Below, one piece after another: positions 25,690 to 34,847 of a stretch of DNA of 64,000 nucleotides. The notes beneath the pieces are model-generated. The model was given only the letters and a program-made list of their open reading frames with translations. It was not told the DNA's origin and did not search any database. Made by a program: the position numbers and the translations under genes. The DNA comes from Rhodospirillales bacterium (GTDB lineage: Bacteria; Pseudomonadota; Alphaproteobacteria; CACIAM-22H2), in NCBI GenBank assembly GCA_016794025.1, contig JAEUKX010000014.1, forward strand, positions 90,713 through 154,712. The letters are read 5' to 3'. Within the stretch, counting starts at the first letter, position 1, and every line of letters starts with the position of its first letter.

Positions 25690-26109
25690 ATGCCCCGCGT
25701 CATACCCGAACTCGACCTCGACGACCGCGACCTCGACTGGCGATTCGTGCGCGCCAGCGGACCAGGCGGCCAGAACGTGAACAAGGTCTCGACCGCCGTC
25801 GAACTGCGCGTCGATCTGGGCCGCCTGCGGATCGATCCTGCCATTCTCGACCGGTTGCGGATCGTTGCCGGGCGGCGCGTCTCGGGAGCCGGCCTGCTGC
25901 TGATCGATGCGTCACGCCACCGCACGCAGGACATGAACCGCAAGGACGCGCTCGACAAGCTTGCCGCCCTGCTGCGCCAGGCGCTCCATCGTCCCAAACA
26001 CCGCACGGCGACAAAGCCTACGAAGGGCTCCAAACGGCGCCGGCTCGCGTCCAAGGCCGCCCGCTCGGCGATCAAGGCCGGCCGCTCGGCGAAATTCGAT
26101 CCCGACTAG
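25690..26109 (+). CDS. arfB: ArfB, alternative ribosome-rescue peptidyl-tRNA hydrolase
   Basis: 139 residues. The GGQ catalytic motif sits in ASGPGGQNVNKVSTAV (about residues 22-37), as in class I release factors, and the protein ends with a long basic tail (KPTKGSKRRRLASKAARSAIK) that in ArfB/YaeJ inserts into the empty mRNA channel of stalled ribosomes. Length is standard. ATG at 25690 chosen; an upstream in-frame ATG at 25651 lies outside the conserved domain. Its TAG stop shares a CTAG with the convergent psuG. Confidence 0.93.
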   Translation: MPRVIPELDLDDRDLDWRFVRASGPGGQNVNKVSTAVELRVDLGRLRIDPAILDRLRIVAGRRVSGAGLLLIDASRHRTQDMNRKDALDKLAALLRQALHRPKHRTATKPTKGSKRRRLASKAARSAIKAGRSAKFDPD

Positions 26110-27020
26110 AGGGCCGCCGATATCTCGGCGGCCAAGGCCGCATTCGAACGGACCAGAGCGATATTGGCCGCAAGGCTTGCCCCCTTCGTCAGGTCGTTCA
26201 GCCGCGCGAGCAGGAACGGCGTGATATCGGCGCCGCGGATACCGCGACGGTCGGCTTCGAGCATCGCTTCGGCGATGGTTGCCTCGATCGAGGCGGCGTC
26301 GAGCGCATGCTCCGCCGGAATCGGGTTGGCGACGAGCACGCCGCCGAATCCAAGCCGCCGCTGGGCCGCAAGCAGGGCCGCAATTTCCCCGGCCGTTTCG
26401 CAGCGTCGGTCGACCTTGCGGCCACTGGTCCGCGCGTAGAAGGCGGGAAACTCGTCCGTCCGGTAGCCGATGACGGGAACGCCGAGGCTTTCGAGAAGCT
26501 CCAGCGTCCTTGGAATGTCGAGGATCGATTTCGCGCCGGCGCACACGACCGCGACAGGCGTGCGCGCGAACTCGTAGAGGTCCGCCGAAACATCCATCGT
26601 CGACTCAACGCCGCGATGTACGCCACCGATGCCGCCGGTCGCGAACACCGCGATCCCCGCCATCGCGGCAATCGCCATCGTCGCGGAAACGGTGGTGGCC
26701 CCGCTCCCGCCGCTGGCGACCAGCGCCGCGATGTCGCGGCGCGACGCCTTGGCAACCGTGCCGTCCTTCGCAAGCCTTTCGAGCGCCGACGGATCGAGCC
26801 CCACACGCAGCCGTCCGTCGAGGATCGCGATCGTCGCCGGCACGGCTCCGCCGGCGCGCACCTCGGCCTCGAGCATCCGCGCGGTCTCGAGGTTGCGCGG
26901 CCACGGCATGCCATGGGCGACGATGGTCGATTCCAGCGCGACCACAGGGCGGCCCGCGGCCAGGGCCGCCGCGACCTCGGGCGCCACGTCGAGCACGCCC
27001 GGCGCCGCCACGATGCTCAA
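26106..27020 (-). CDS. psuG: Pseudouridine-5'-phosphate glycosidase PsuG
   Basis: 304 residues. Family signatures are intact: VVALESTIVAHGMPWPRN near the N-terminus, KASRRDIAAL with the active-site lysine region, GSGATTVSATM, FATGGIGGVHRG, VCAGAKSILDIPRTLE and GVLVANPIP. The enzyme splits pseudouridine 5'-phosphate to uracil and ribose 5-phosphate. The usual partner kinase PsuK is not adjacent. The start appears to be TTG at 27020 (TTGA overlap with the gene upstream); GTG at 27011 is an alternative. Stop shares CTAG with arfB on the opposite strand. Confidence 0.93.
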   Translation of the reverse strand: MSIVAAPGVLDVAPEVAAALAAGRPVVALESTIVAHGMPWPRNLETARMLEAEVRAGGAVPATIAILDGRLRVGLDPSALERLAKDGTVAKASRRDIAALVASGGSGATTVSATMAIAAMAGIAVFATGGIGGVHRGVESTMDVSADLYEFARTPVAVVCAGAKSILDIPRTLELLESLGVPVIGYRTDEFPAFYARTSGRKVDRRCETAGEIAALLAAQRRLGFGGVLVANPIPAEHALDAASIEATIAEAMLEADRRGIRGADITPFLLARLNDLTKGASLAANIALVRSNAALAAEISAAL

Positions 27021-29341
27021 GCCTGCTTGTGGATCAGGCGCCAGATCTTCTGCGGGGTCGCCGGCATGTCGATATGCTGGACGCCGTAGGGCTTCAGCGC
27101 ATCGAGCACGGCATGGATGATCGCCGGCGGCGCGCCGATCGACCCGGCCTCGCCCGCACCCTTCACGCCCAGCGGGTTGTTGCGGCAGGGAACCTCGTTG
27201 TACGAGAAATCGATCGACGGCATCTGGTCTGCGCGCGGCATGCAGTAGTCCATGAACGAGCCTGACAGGAGCTGGCCGGATTCCGGGTCGTAGACGCAGC
27301 CTTCATAGAGCGCCTGGCCGATTCCCTGGATCGTGCCGCCATGGACCTGGCCTTCGACCAGTAGCGGATTCATGACGTTGCCGAAATCGTCGACGATCGT
27401 GTAGCGCGGGATCGAGACCGTGCCCGTGTCGGGATCGATCTCGATCTCGGCGATGTGGCAGCCGTTGGGGAAGGTCGCGGCCTTGGGAAGGAAAGTGCCG
27501 TTGCCCTCCAGCCCCAGCGGCCTGTCGGCCGGAAGCTTCGCCTTGTTGTGCGCGGCATAGGCCATCTGCTGGACGGTCATGGCCTTGTCCGTGCCCGCCA
27601 CCTTGAAGCGGCCGTCGGTGAACTCGATGTCGGCCTCCGCGGCCTCCATCAGGTGCGCCGCGAGCTTGCGGCCCTGCGCGACGACGTCGGCGACCGCCAG
27701 CGTGACGGCCGATCCCGTGACCGCAAGCGCACGGCTGCCGCCGGTGCCGCCGTTGTAGATCGCGACATCGGTATCGCCCTGGACGACGCGTACCTTGTCC
27801 ATCGGAATGCCGAGCCGTTCCGCCACGAGCTGCGCATAGGCCGTTTCGTGCCCCTGTCCATTGGACTGGTTGCCGACCTTGACGATAGCGCCGCCCGAGG
27901 GATCGAACTGGATATTCGCCGTCTCGTCGCCGCCGCCGCCGCACACTTCGGTGTACATGGCAAGACCGAGCCCGCGCAGCCGCCCGTTCTTCTTCGATTC
28001 CGCACGGCGGGCCTCGAAGCCCTTCACGTCGGCACGCGCGATGGCGTCATCCATGTTCCGCGCGTATTCGCCGCTGTCGTAGGTATTGCCGAGGGCCGTC
28101 TTGTAGGGCATCGCCGACGGCGGGATGAAGTTGCGCCGGCGGATCTCGTCGGGGCTCAGCCCCAGCTTCTTCCCGACCGCGTCGATCAGCCGCTCGACGA
28201 CATAGTTCGCCTCCGGCCGGCCGGCGCCGCGATAGGCATCGACGGGCGCCGAATTCGAATAGACGCCCTTCACTTCGGCGATCGCGGCCTCGAAGGCGTA
28301 CACGCCAACGAGCATCGTGTTGCCGGCCATCGTCGCCACGAACGTCGAATACTGCGAGCAGTAGGCGCCGAGATTGGCGTAGGTCGACACGTGCAATGCC
28401 GTCATCTTGCCGTTGGCGTCGACGGCCACGCGGGCCTTGGCAAGATTGTCGCGGCCGTGGGTATCGGCAAGGAACGCCTCGCTGCGGTCGGAGATCCAGC
28501 GCACCGGACGCTCGAGCACGCGTGCGGCATGCAGGCAGGCGACGTATTCGGGGAAGACGAAGATCTTCATTCCGAAGCCGCCGCCGACATCGCCGGTGAC
28601 CACGCGAAGCCGCGATTCCGGGATCTTGAAGATCTCGCCGGCCAGCACCTTGCGCATGCCGAACCCGCCCTGCGTGCTGCAGTAGAGCGTCAGCTTGTCC
28701 TCGCCACGCGCATAGTCCGCAATGGCACCGCGCGGCTCCATCGAATTTGGCACGAGGCGGTTGTTGACGATGTCCATCTCGACGACATGCGCCGCCTTGG
28801 CGAAGAGCGCCTTCGTCTTCGCCTCGTCGCCCAGCGTCCAGTCGAAGGCGATATTGCCCTTCGCGTGGTCCCAGATCTGCGGGGCGCCGGGCTTGATGGC
28901 GGCCGGGATGTCGGCGGCCGCGGGCAGCGGGGCATAATCGATGGCGACCGCCTCGGCCGCGTCGCGCGCGTTCTCGGGCGTGTCGGCGACGACGAGGACG
29001 ACGGCCTCGCCCGCAAAGCGCACGCGGCCGCGCGCAAGCGCCGGCCGGTCGGGGGTCTTCACGGGGCTGCCGTCGCGGTTCTTGAGCGGCGCCATGCAGG
29101 GCACGTTGCCCACGCCCGCCTTGGCGAGATCCTCGCCCGTGAACACGCCAAGGACGCCCGGCATCGCGGATGCCGCGGCGACGTCGATCGAACGGATGTC
29201 GGCGTGGCCATGCGGGCTGCGCACGAAGCAGGCATAGGTCTGGCGCGGAAGCACAAAATCGTCGAGATAGCGGCCTGCACCCTTGAGAAGTCGCGCATCC
29301 TCTACGCGACGCGGCATCTGCGCCTTGCCGAAATGACTCAT
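27017..29341 (-). CDS. Molybdenum hydroxylase large subunit, form II CoxL-like
   Basis: 774 residues of the xanthine oxidase/CO dehydrogenase large-subunit family. The active-site loop reads AYRGAGR, the form II signature, rather than the AYRCSFR of true CO dehydrogenase. GGGFGMKIF, the Mo-cofactor contacts and the catalytic glutamate region VKGAGEAGS near the C-terminus are present. It should bind molybdopterin cytosine dinucleotide and hydroxylate an aldehyde or heterocycle. The FAD (CoxM) and 2Fe-2S (CoxS) subunits that complete such enzymes are not adjacent, so partners must be encoded elsewhere. Cotranscribed with psuG. Confidence 0.9.
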   Translation of the reverse strand: MSHFGKAQMPRRVEDARLLKGAGRYLDDFVLPRQTYACFVRSPHGHADIRSIDVAAASAMPGVLGVFTGEDLAKAGVGNVPCMAPLKNRDGSPVKTPDRPALARGRVRFAGEAVVLVVADTPENARDAAEAVAIDYAPLPAAADIPAAIKPGAPQIWDHAKGNIAFDWTLGDEAKTKALFAKAAHVVEMDIVNNRLVPNSMEPRGAIADYARGEDKLTLYCSTQGGFGMRKVLAGEIFKIPESRLRVVTGDVGGGFGMKIFVFPEYVACLHAARVLERPVRWISDRSEAFLADTHGRDNLAKARVAVDANGKMTALHVSTYANLGAYCSQYSTFVATMAGNTMLVGVYAFEAAIAEVKGVYSNSAPVDAYRGAGRPEANYVVERLIDAVGKKLGLSPDEIRRRNFIPPSAMPYKTALGNTYDSGEYARNMDDAIARADVKGFEARRAESKKNGRLRGLGLAMYTEVCGGGGDETANIQFDPSGGAIVKVGNQSNGQGHETAYAQLVAERLGIPMDKVRVVQGDTDVAIYNGGTGGSRALAVTGSAVTLAVADVVAQGRKLAAHLMEAAEADIEFTDGRFKVAGTDKAMTVQQMAYAAHNKAKLPADRPLGLEGNGTFLPKAATFPNGCHIAEIEIDPDTGTVSIPRYTIVDDFGNVMNPLLVEGQVHGGTIQGIGQALYEGCVYDPESGQLLSGSFMDYCMPRADQMPSIDFSYNEVPCRNNPLGVKGAGEAGSIGAPPAIIHAVLDALKPYGVQHIDMPATPQKIWRLIHKQA

Positions 29342-29410
29342 CGATCACCCCATCCGGAAAACTTGGCGCGGAGTCTGGCAAATCGCGACGCCGGGCGCAA
29401 TCGAACTAGA

Positions 29411-30211
29411 ATGCCCGCAATGGAGCGAATCGAGCTTGTCGAAACCGGCCGCGATGCCGAGGCCCTGCTTGCCGGCGATGGACCGTTCGACGTGATCGCC
29501 GCTTTCGCACGCAGCTTCTACCTGCGCGATGCGGCCGGGCGGATCTGCTGCGTGGGCACGCGTGCGGTTGGCAGCGGGCCGCTCAATGCGCTCGCTGCAG
29601 CGCTGCCTGCCCTGCCGGGCACCGGCACGCGCCTTCGTGGCGCCGATATCGATCGCGCGCACGCCATGCCCTGGCGGGCGGCCCCTTTGGCGCCGCTGCG
29701 CCGCGAGGGCCTGCGCAGTCGCATTGCCGCCGTTGCGGCATCCGGCCCGCGCGGCCTCGCGGCGGCCCTGCCCGCGATCCTCGGTGCCGCCTGGCAGCCC
29801 GCCGATCCGTTTCTTGCGGCCGCGGTCGGGCCGCTCTGCGCGCTGCGCGAATGGAAGGAAGGCGAGCCGCCCGAGGCGCTCGGCGCGCTGATCGGCCTTG
29901 GACCGGGCCTTACGCCGGCCGGCGACGATGCGCTTGGCGGGGCTGGCATCGCGCTGCGCGCGACCGGCCGCGGCGCGCAGGCCGACCGGCTCGCCGCGTG
30001 GCTTGCCGTACGCGCGCCGGCCGCCACGGGCGAAATCGCATGGGCGCACCTGCGGGCGGCGCTGCGCGGGGAAGGCCATGCCGCCCTGCACACGGCAATC
30101 GCCGCCATCGCATCGGGCAGCGAACCCGATCTCGCCGCGATCGACGCGATCGGCCACAGCTCGGGATGGGACGCGCTTGCCGGCGCGCTTGCCGTTCTAG
30201 CGCAGGCGTGA
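29411..30211 (+). CDS. DUF2877 protein (AllH/YlbF-like), putative oxamate transcarbamylase component
   Basis: 266 residues. The C-terminal half has the DUF2877 signature LIGLGPGLTPAGDDALGGAG (about 160-179). In E. coli the homologue YlbF (AllH) works with FdrA (AllF) and the DUF1116 protein YlbE (AllG) as a three-component oxamate (oxalurate) transcarbamylase in allantoin breakdown; naming follows that work. Here it lies tail-to-tail with fdrA, overlapping its end by 15 bp, rather than in the same operon. ATG at 29411; a second ATG at 29420 is possible. Confidence 0.85.
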   Translation: MPAMERIELVETGRDAEALLAGDGPFDVIAAFARSFYLRDAAGRICCVGTRAVGSGPLNALAAALPALPGTGTRLRGADIDRAHAMPWRAAPLAPLRREGLRSRIAAVAASGPRGLAAALPAILGAAWQPADPFLAAAVGPLCALREWKEGEPPEALGALIGLGPGLTPAGDDALGGAGIALRATGRGAQADRLAAWLAVRAPAATGEIAWAHLRAALRGEGHAALHTAIAAIASGSEPDLAAIDAIGHSSGWDALAGALAVLAQA

Positions 30212-31699
30212 GATTGCCAGCGCCAGCTCGGCCGCACGCGCGTTGGAAGGGGCCACCAGGATGCCCGCCTGCTCGAGCTTGCGGACCTGGCCAGCGCGGT
30301 GCTGAGGATCGAGATCGGTTCCCACGACGCAGGCGACGACCGCAGGCCGGCTGCTGCCCGCACCGCCAACCACGCGCGCGGCGGCCCCGGCGGGATCGGC
30401 ATGCGCGCCGTTGCCGATGACGATGTCGATCAGCACGACGGCGGTACCCGAGTCCTCGAGCGCCTGTGCCATCGCGGCATCGCGCACGGTTGGATCGATC
30501 ATCGGGTGCGGGCGGCCTAGCGTGTATTCGTCGGCGCCGTAGTCCACGAAGCTGTGCCCGGAGGCGGGCCGCGCGTCGAGCGCGCCGGCGACCGGCACGT
30601 TCGACCAGAAGGGCTCGCCCGCCCGCCGCATGACGAGCTGGGCCTCGGCACAGAGCGTGCCACCGCTATAGACGCCACGCACCCAGCGCCGCGCCGGTGC
30701 CAACTGTTCGCGCGCCTCGGTCGCGCGCGCGGCAATGTCGTAGCCCGCATCGGCGCCGCGACCGCCCAGCGCGTCGGCCGCGGCGGCGGCAAGCGTGGGC
30801 GCAAAGCGCGCATTGGGCGGCATCGCCGCATCGTCCGCGCCGAGGAAGCAGACCGTGAAGGATTTCGGGCTGCGCGCGACCCGCGCAAGGACCGTCTCGG
30901 CCACCGACCGGGCCGGCGGCTTGGAAACGAGCACGATATGGCGCGTGGCGGCGTCGGCATCGAGCGCGTCGAGGGCCGCCAGCGCCGTCAGGCCGCCGAT
31001 CTTCTCGGAAAGATCGCGCCCGCCGGTGCCAATGCCATGCGACACGCCGCCGCCGCCGCGCGCGATCAGGCAGGCGACTTCCTGCAGGCCCGTTCCCGCG
31101 GCCGCGATGATGCCGATGTCGCCGCTTGGCACCTGATTGGCGAAGGCCAGCGGCGTTCCGCCGACAAGCGCCGTGCCGCAGTCCGGCCCCATGACAAGGA
31201 GTCCGCGTTCGCGCGCCTCGAGCTTCAGCGCGCGCTCGTCCTCGTAGCTGACATTGTCGGAGAAGATCATCGCGTTGAGACCGCGCGCCAGCGCCTTGCG
31301 CGCCTCGGCCGCCGCGAAGGCGCCGGGCACCGAGATGAGGGCGAGGTTCGCCGCGCCCAGCCCTGCAAGTGCCGCATCGAGCGTACGGGGGCGCCGTTCG
31401 GCACCGCCGCGCTTGGCGGCCGCCGGCCGCGCAAGCATCTCGTCCGCCTCGGCGAACGCGGCCTCGGCCGACGCCATGTCGCCCGCCTTGACGGCAAGGA
31501 TCAGGTCGTTCGGCCCGGCCGAGCGGCCAGCCGCATCGAGGAGGCCTGCATCGTCCATGATGCGCACGTTGGACGGCGTGCCGATCATCAGCGCCGCCGA
31601 CAGCACGCCCGGCATTGCCGAGATCGCCTGCGACAGGCGCATGAGCGCGACGGAGTCGAGATAGAAGTCCTTGCGGATGCGGTTGGCGACGACCGACAT
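30197..31699 (-). CDS. fdrA: FdrA (AllF-like), acyl-CoA synthetase-type component of oxamate transcarbamylase
   Basis: 500 residues from ATG at 31699, overlapping the DUF1116 stop (ATGA). The fold is that of succinyl-CoA synthetase/FdrA proteins: VMGPDCGTALVGG, IGIIAAAGTGLQEVACL, GGVSHGIGTGGRDLSEKIGG. The C-terminal part has YSGGTLCAEAQ and HPMIDPTVR, matching FdrA. With the DUF1116 and DUF2877 proteins it would carry out oxalurate phosphorolysis to oxamate and carbamoyl phosphate. No carbamate kinase gene is next to it. Confidence 0.92.
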   Translation of the reverse strand: MSVVANRIRKDFYLDSVALMRLSQAISAMPGVLSAALMIGTPSNVRIMDDAGLLDAAGRSAGPNDLILAVKAGDMASAEAAFAEADEMLARPAAAKRGGAERRPRTLDAALAGLGAANLALISVPGAFAAAEARKALARGLNAMIFSDNVSYEDERALKLEARERGLLVMGPDCGTALVGGTPLAFANQVPSGDIGIIAAAGTGLQEVACLIARGGGGVSHGIGTGGRDLSEKIGGLTALAALDALDADAATRHIVLVSKPPARSVAETVLARVARSPKSFTVCFLGADDAAMPPNARFAPTLAAAAADALGGRGADAGYDIAARATEAREQLAPARRWVRGVYSGGTLCAEAQLVMRRAGEPFWSNVPVAGALDARPASGHSFVDYGADEYTLGRPHPMIDPTVRDAAMAQALEDSGTAVVLIDIVIGNGAHADPAGAAARVVGGAGSSRPAVVACVVGTDLDPQHRAGQVRKLEQAGILVAPSNARAAELALAISRLR

Positions 31700-33117
31700 C
31701 AGGCAAGCCCCATCGTTGCGGCGACGGCTACAAGCGCATCCTCGAAGCAGCGCAGCGGCGCCCGCACGGTGCCCGCACCGACCTGGCCGATGCCGGGCTT
31801 GCGGTGGGCGATGCCCGTGTTGATCGTCGGCGCGATACCGGTCTCGACGACTTTGCGGACATCGATGCAGACCGGCACGCCGGCGAAATCGAGGCCGGGG
31901 ATCGTCCAGTCCGGGTTGCGGCCCACGGTGATGTCGTACATCGCGCGCGTGTAATCGAGCGCGTCCGCCGCCGTGCCGGCCCCCACGAAGCCCGCGACGG
32001 CGGGCGAAGCCGCCATCGCGAAGCCGCCGAGCCCCACGGTTTCGACGATCGTGCTGTCGCCGATATCGGGATTGGCGTCCGCGGCGGTGTAGCCGGGGAA
32101 GTAGAGGCCCGTGGGCTGTTCGACCGGCGCCACGAACCAGCGGTCGCCCGTCGCCGCCACGCGGATGCCGAAATCGGTGCCGTTTCGGCACATCGCCGTC
32201 ACGATGGTCGAATCGGCAAGCCCGCGCGCCGGGTCGGCGATGGACTTTCCCATCGCCATGGCGACGTTGAGGAAGAACTGGTCGTTGGCACCGATGAATT
32301 CGAACACGCCCGAAAGCTTCGCCGGATCGGCCACGGCGCGCGCGAGCCACGGCGCCATCGTGCGCACGAACAGGCTCGAGCACGCGACATTGCGCTGATG
32401 CATCTCGTCGCCCATCGCGAGGCCCCGCGCGACGAGCCCCTTGAGCGGCAGTCCGCCCGAGAGCTTGAGCGCCGCGCCAAGCGCCGGCGCAAGGTCGCTT
32501 GCAAGCCAGCGCAGGCGCGTCAGCACCTCGGCGTCGTTGCCGCCGAAGCGCATGACCTTGCCGAGCCCTTCGTTGAGGGTGCAGTGGGCGCGGTTCCCGA
32601 AGGCGCGGTTCTCGACCACCATCACCGGCATCGAGCGCGTGATCATGCCCGTCATCGGCCCGACGGCCCCGAAATGGTGATTGGGCTCGAAGCGGATCGC
32701 GCCCGATGCGGCAAGCTTCTCCGCGGCTTCGAGATCGGCCGCCCAACCCTCCAGCACGATCGCGCCCTGGATGGCGCCGCGCAGCGGCCCGCACATCTGC
32801 GCCCATTCGATCGGCGGTCCGGCATGGAGGATCATCCGGTCGCCGAGGCCGGGGAGAACCTCGCCCGCCGGCCGGACATCGACGAGCACGGGGTCGGCCT
32901 TGAGGAAGCGTTCGAGTGCGGCGGCATTCGCCGCCTCGATGCGCGGCAGGCGATCGAGCCGGGCGAGCAGGGCAGCCCGGCCTGCGTCGCCGCGCGCCGG
33001 CGGCTGCCAGTCCATGTCGATCACCGGAACCCCGGCCGCCGCGAGATCGCGCGCGAAACTCTCGAGCCCCATGTTGACGACCTTGAGGGGCGCGCTCAGC
33101 AGTGAATTGGCGATCAT
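31699..33117 (-). CDS. DUF1116 protein (AllG/YlbE-like), oxamate transcarbamylase component
   Basis: 472 residues from ATG at 33117. Signatures of DUF1116 include MFRC-independent segments VNMGLESFARDL at the start, HHFGAVGPMTGMITRSMPVMVVEN, LNEGLGKVMRFGGNDAEVLTRL, FEFIGANDQFFLNVAMAMGKS and the C-terminal GIGQVGAGTVRAPLRCF. It immediately precedes fdrA in a 4-bp overlap, the arrangement known from E. coli allFGH. The upstream 135 bp separate it from a divergent nitroreductase gene, so the promoter for both must lie there. Confidence 0.9.
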   Translation of the reverse strand: MIANSLLSAPLKVVNMGLESFARDLAAAGVPVIDMDWQPPARGDAGRAALLARLDRLPRIEAANAAALERFLKADPVLVDVRPAGEVLPGLGDRMILHAGPPIEWAQMCGPLRGAIQGAIVLEGWAADLEAAEKLAASGAIRFEPNHHFGAVGPMTGMITRSMPVMVVENRAFGNRAHCTLNEGLGKVMRFGGNDAEVLTRLRWLASDLAPALGAALKLSGGLPLKGLVARGLAMGDEMHQRNVACSSLFVRTMAPWLARAVADPAKLSGVFEFIGANDQFFLNVAMAMGKSIADPARGLADSTIVTAMCRNGTDFGIRVAATGDRWFVAPVEQPTGLYFPGYTAADANPDIGDSTIVETVGLGGFAMAASPAVAGFVGAGTAADALDYTRAMYDITVGRNPDWTIPGLDFAGVPVCIDVRKVVETGIAPTINTGIAHRKPGIGQVGAGTVRAPLRCFEDALVAVAATMGLA

Positions 33118-33252
33118 CGTGGGGTCCCTGACAGCGGCGCGGGAGTGAAACAAGCCGTCCGCCGAATTGCAACAAAACCCCTTTGCGCCGTTCAAGGCAA
33201 TGGAAAACAACGATTTCTGCAGGCCGGGGAAGATCGGTGATAGTCTGCGCGG

Positions 33253-34089
33253 ATGACCGACATGAAGGCGCAGATTGCCGAAAGTCTCGCCGGGCGATTC
33301 GGCGAGAGCTTCCCGGTCCCGGCCACCCAGGGGCTTCCCGCACTGGCCGGAATGGCCGCCCACCGCTCGATCCGCCAATTCGCTGACCGGCCGGTGGACG
33401 CGGCGCTTGTCGGCATGCTGTGCGCGGTGGCGCTCAGCGCGCCCACGAAAAGCGACCTGCAGCAGGCCGATATCGTGATCGTCGCCGATCCGGCCAAACG
33501 TGCCCTGCTGGACGAATGGTGCGGCGAGAACCCGTGGGTCGCGGCGGCGCCGGTCTTTCTCGTCATCTGCGCGAACAACCGGCGGCAGGTGCGCATCCAT
33601 GAACTGCGCGGCCACGCGTTCGCCAACGACCATCTCGACGCTTTCTTCAATGCGGCCGTCGATGCCGCCATCGTGCTCGGTGCGTTCGTGACGGCGGCCG
33701 AGGCCGCCGGCCTCGGAACCTGCCCGGTCTCCGCCATCCGGAACCGGGCCGCGGATGTCTCGAGACTTCTCGCCCTTCCCGACCGGGTGTTCCCGGTAGC
33801 GGGGCTGTGTGTGGGCTGGCCGGCCGGCGAAGGCGCGATCTCGCCGCGCCTGCCGACGGCGCTGCGCGTGCACCGCGACCGCTACGACGAAGGCGACCTC
33901 GACGCGGCGATTGCCGCCTACGACGCGCGCCGGAACCGGACAAAACCCTTCTCGAAACAGCGCGATACCGTCCGCTTCGGCACGGCGGCCGAATATGGCT
34001 GGTCGGAAGACAAGGCGCGGCAGTACGCCACGTTGGAAAGGGCCGATTTCGGGGCTTATATCCGTTCCATCGGCTTCAAGCTCGACTGA
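33253..34089 (+). CDS. Nitroreductase-family NAD(P)H-dependent flavin oxidoreductase
   Basis: 278 residues. The N-terminal flavin phosphate-binding motif is HRSIRQFADRPVD (about 37-49), with APTKSDLQQADIVIV and the second FMN contact region AAEAAGLGTCPVSAIRN. The C-terminal VHRDRYDEG and WSEDKARQYA fit the NfsA/FRP subgroup, which uses NADPH to reduce flavins, nitro groups or other electrophiles. It is divergent from the DUF1116/fdrA operon; no substrate can be deduced. Confidence 0.88.
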   Translation: MTDMKAQIAESLAGRFGESFPVPATQGLPALAGMAAHRSIRQFADRPVDAALVGMLCAVALSAPTKSDLQQADIVIVADPAKRALLDEWCGENPWVAAAPVFLVICANNRRQVRIHELRGHAFANDHLDAFFNAAVDAAIVLGAFVTAAEAAGLGTCPVSAIRNRAADVSRLLALPDRVFPVAGLCVGWPAGEGAISPRLPTALRVHRDRYDEGDLDAAIAAYDARRNRTKPFSKQRDTVRFGTAAEYGWSEDKARQYATLERADFGAYIRSIGFKLD

Positions 34090-34118
34090 CCGCTTCCTTC
34101 CGACCAGATGAGTCCGCC

Positions 34119-34778
34119 ATGACCGAGACGCTCGCAAGGCCCGACACGATCGCATTCGACTATGCCGCCCTCGCCGGCGCTTCGCTGCGGCGCGAGCCCT
34201 TCCCCTACTCGGTCATTCCCAGCTTCGTGCCATCGGGCGAAGTCGAGCGCATCGACCGCGACTGGCCGCAGATCGGCAAGCCCGGCGCCTTTCCCGTCTC
34301 CTCGGTGACGCTGAAGCCGGCCTCGAAGGCGCTTGTCGAGACGATCCAGGGGCCCGAGTTCCGCAAGGCGGTCGAGGCCAAGCTCGAGATCGACCTGTCG
34401 GGCCTGCCCACGATGATCACCTTCCGCGACCGCTGCCGCGCGCGCGACGGCCAGATCCATACCGATTCGGTGACGAAAGTCGTGACGGTGCTGTTCTACC
34501 TGAACCGTCGCACGGGCGGGTGGCAGGACAACGGCGGCAAGCTGCGCATCCTGCGCGGTCCCGACACGCTCGAAGACTATGTCGAGGAGATCCCGCCCGT
34601 CGACGGCACGGTGCTGATGTTCCGCTGCACGCGCAACGCGTGGCACGGGCACCACTCCTACGAGGGGCCGCGCCACGTGCTGCAGCTCAACTGGATGGTC
34701 GATCAGGCGACCAAGGAGCGCGAGGAGGGCCGGCACAAGGTCTCGGCATTCCTGAAGAAGCTCAATCCGTTCGGGTAG
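34119..34778 (+). CDS. 2-oxoglutarate/Fe(II)-dependent oxygenase, apparently active paralogue
   Basis: 219 residues from ATG at 34119. The double-stranded beta-helix motifs are complete: H114-x-D116 (IHTDS) and H176 (WHGHH) for iron, with R185 (RHVLQL) placed to bind 2-oxoglutarate. The fold is prolyl-4-hydroxylase-like and soluble. A closely similar gene follows 69 bp downstream in which the HxD is changed. Substrate unknown; small alphaproteobacterial members often act on proteins or glycans but nothing here decides that. Confidence 0.85.
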   Translation: MTETLARPDTIAFDYAALAGASLRREPFPYSVIPSFVPSGEVERIDRDWPQIGKPGAFPVSSVTLKPASKALVETIQGPEFRKAVEAKLEIDLSGLPTMITFRDRCRARDGQIHTDSVTKVVTVLFYLNRRTGGWQDNGGKLRILRGPDTLEDYVEEIPPVDGTVLMFRCTRNAWHGHHSYEGPRHVLQLNWMVDQATKEREEGRHKVSAFLKKLNPFG

Positions 34779-34812
34779 ACACACACTTGTATTACCTTAC
34801 GATTGTATAGAT

Positions 34813-34847
34813 TTGCGTGAACATTTCCGGCGTGTATAAGCCGGACC
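34813..34847 (+). promoter_or_regulatory. Candidate promoter giving a leaderless or near-leaderless mRNA
   Basis: TTGCGT (34813-34818) and TATAAG (34835-34840) are separated by 16 bp in an AT-rich patch. The start codon of the next gene is at 34848, so a transcript beginning about 7 bases after the -10 would start at or right before the ATG. No Shine-Dalgarno precedes it. Inferred from sequence only. Confidence 0.35.

Noticed and set aside
27017..29341. Carbon monoxide dehydrogenase large subunit.
   Set aside because: The active-site loop is AYRGAGR, not the AYRCSFR required for CO oxidation, and no coxM/coxS are adjacent.
27455..29410. Upstream extension of the DUF2877 frame, antisense to the CoxL-like gene.
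   Set aside because: No family resemblance; the conserved protein begins at 29411.
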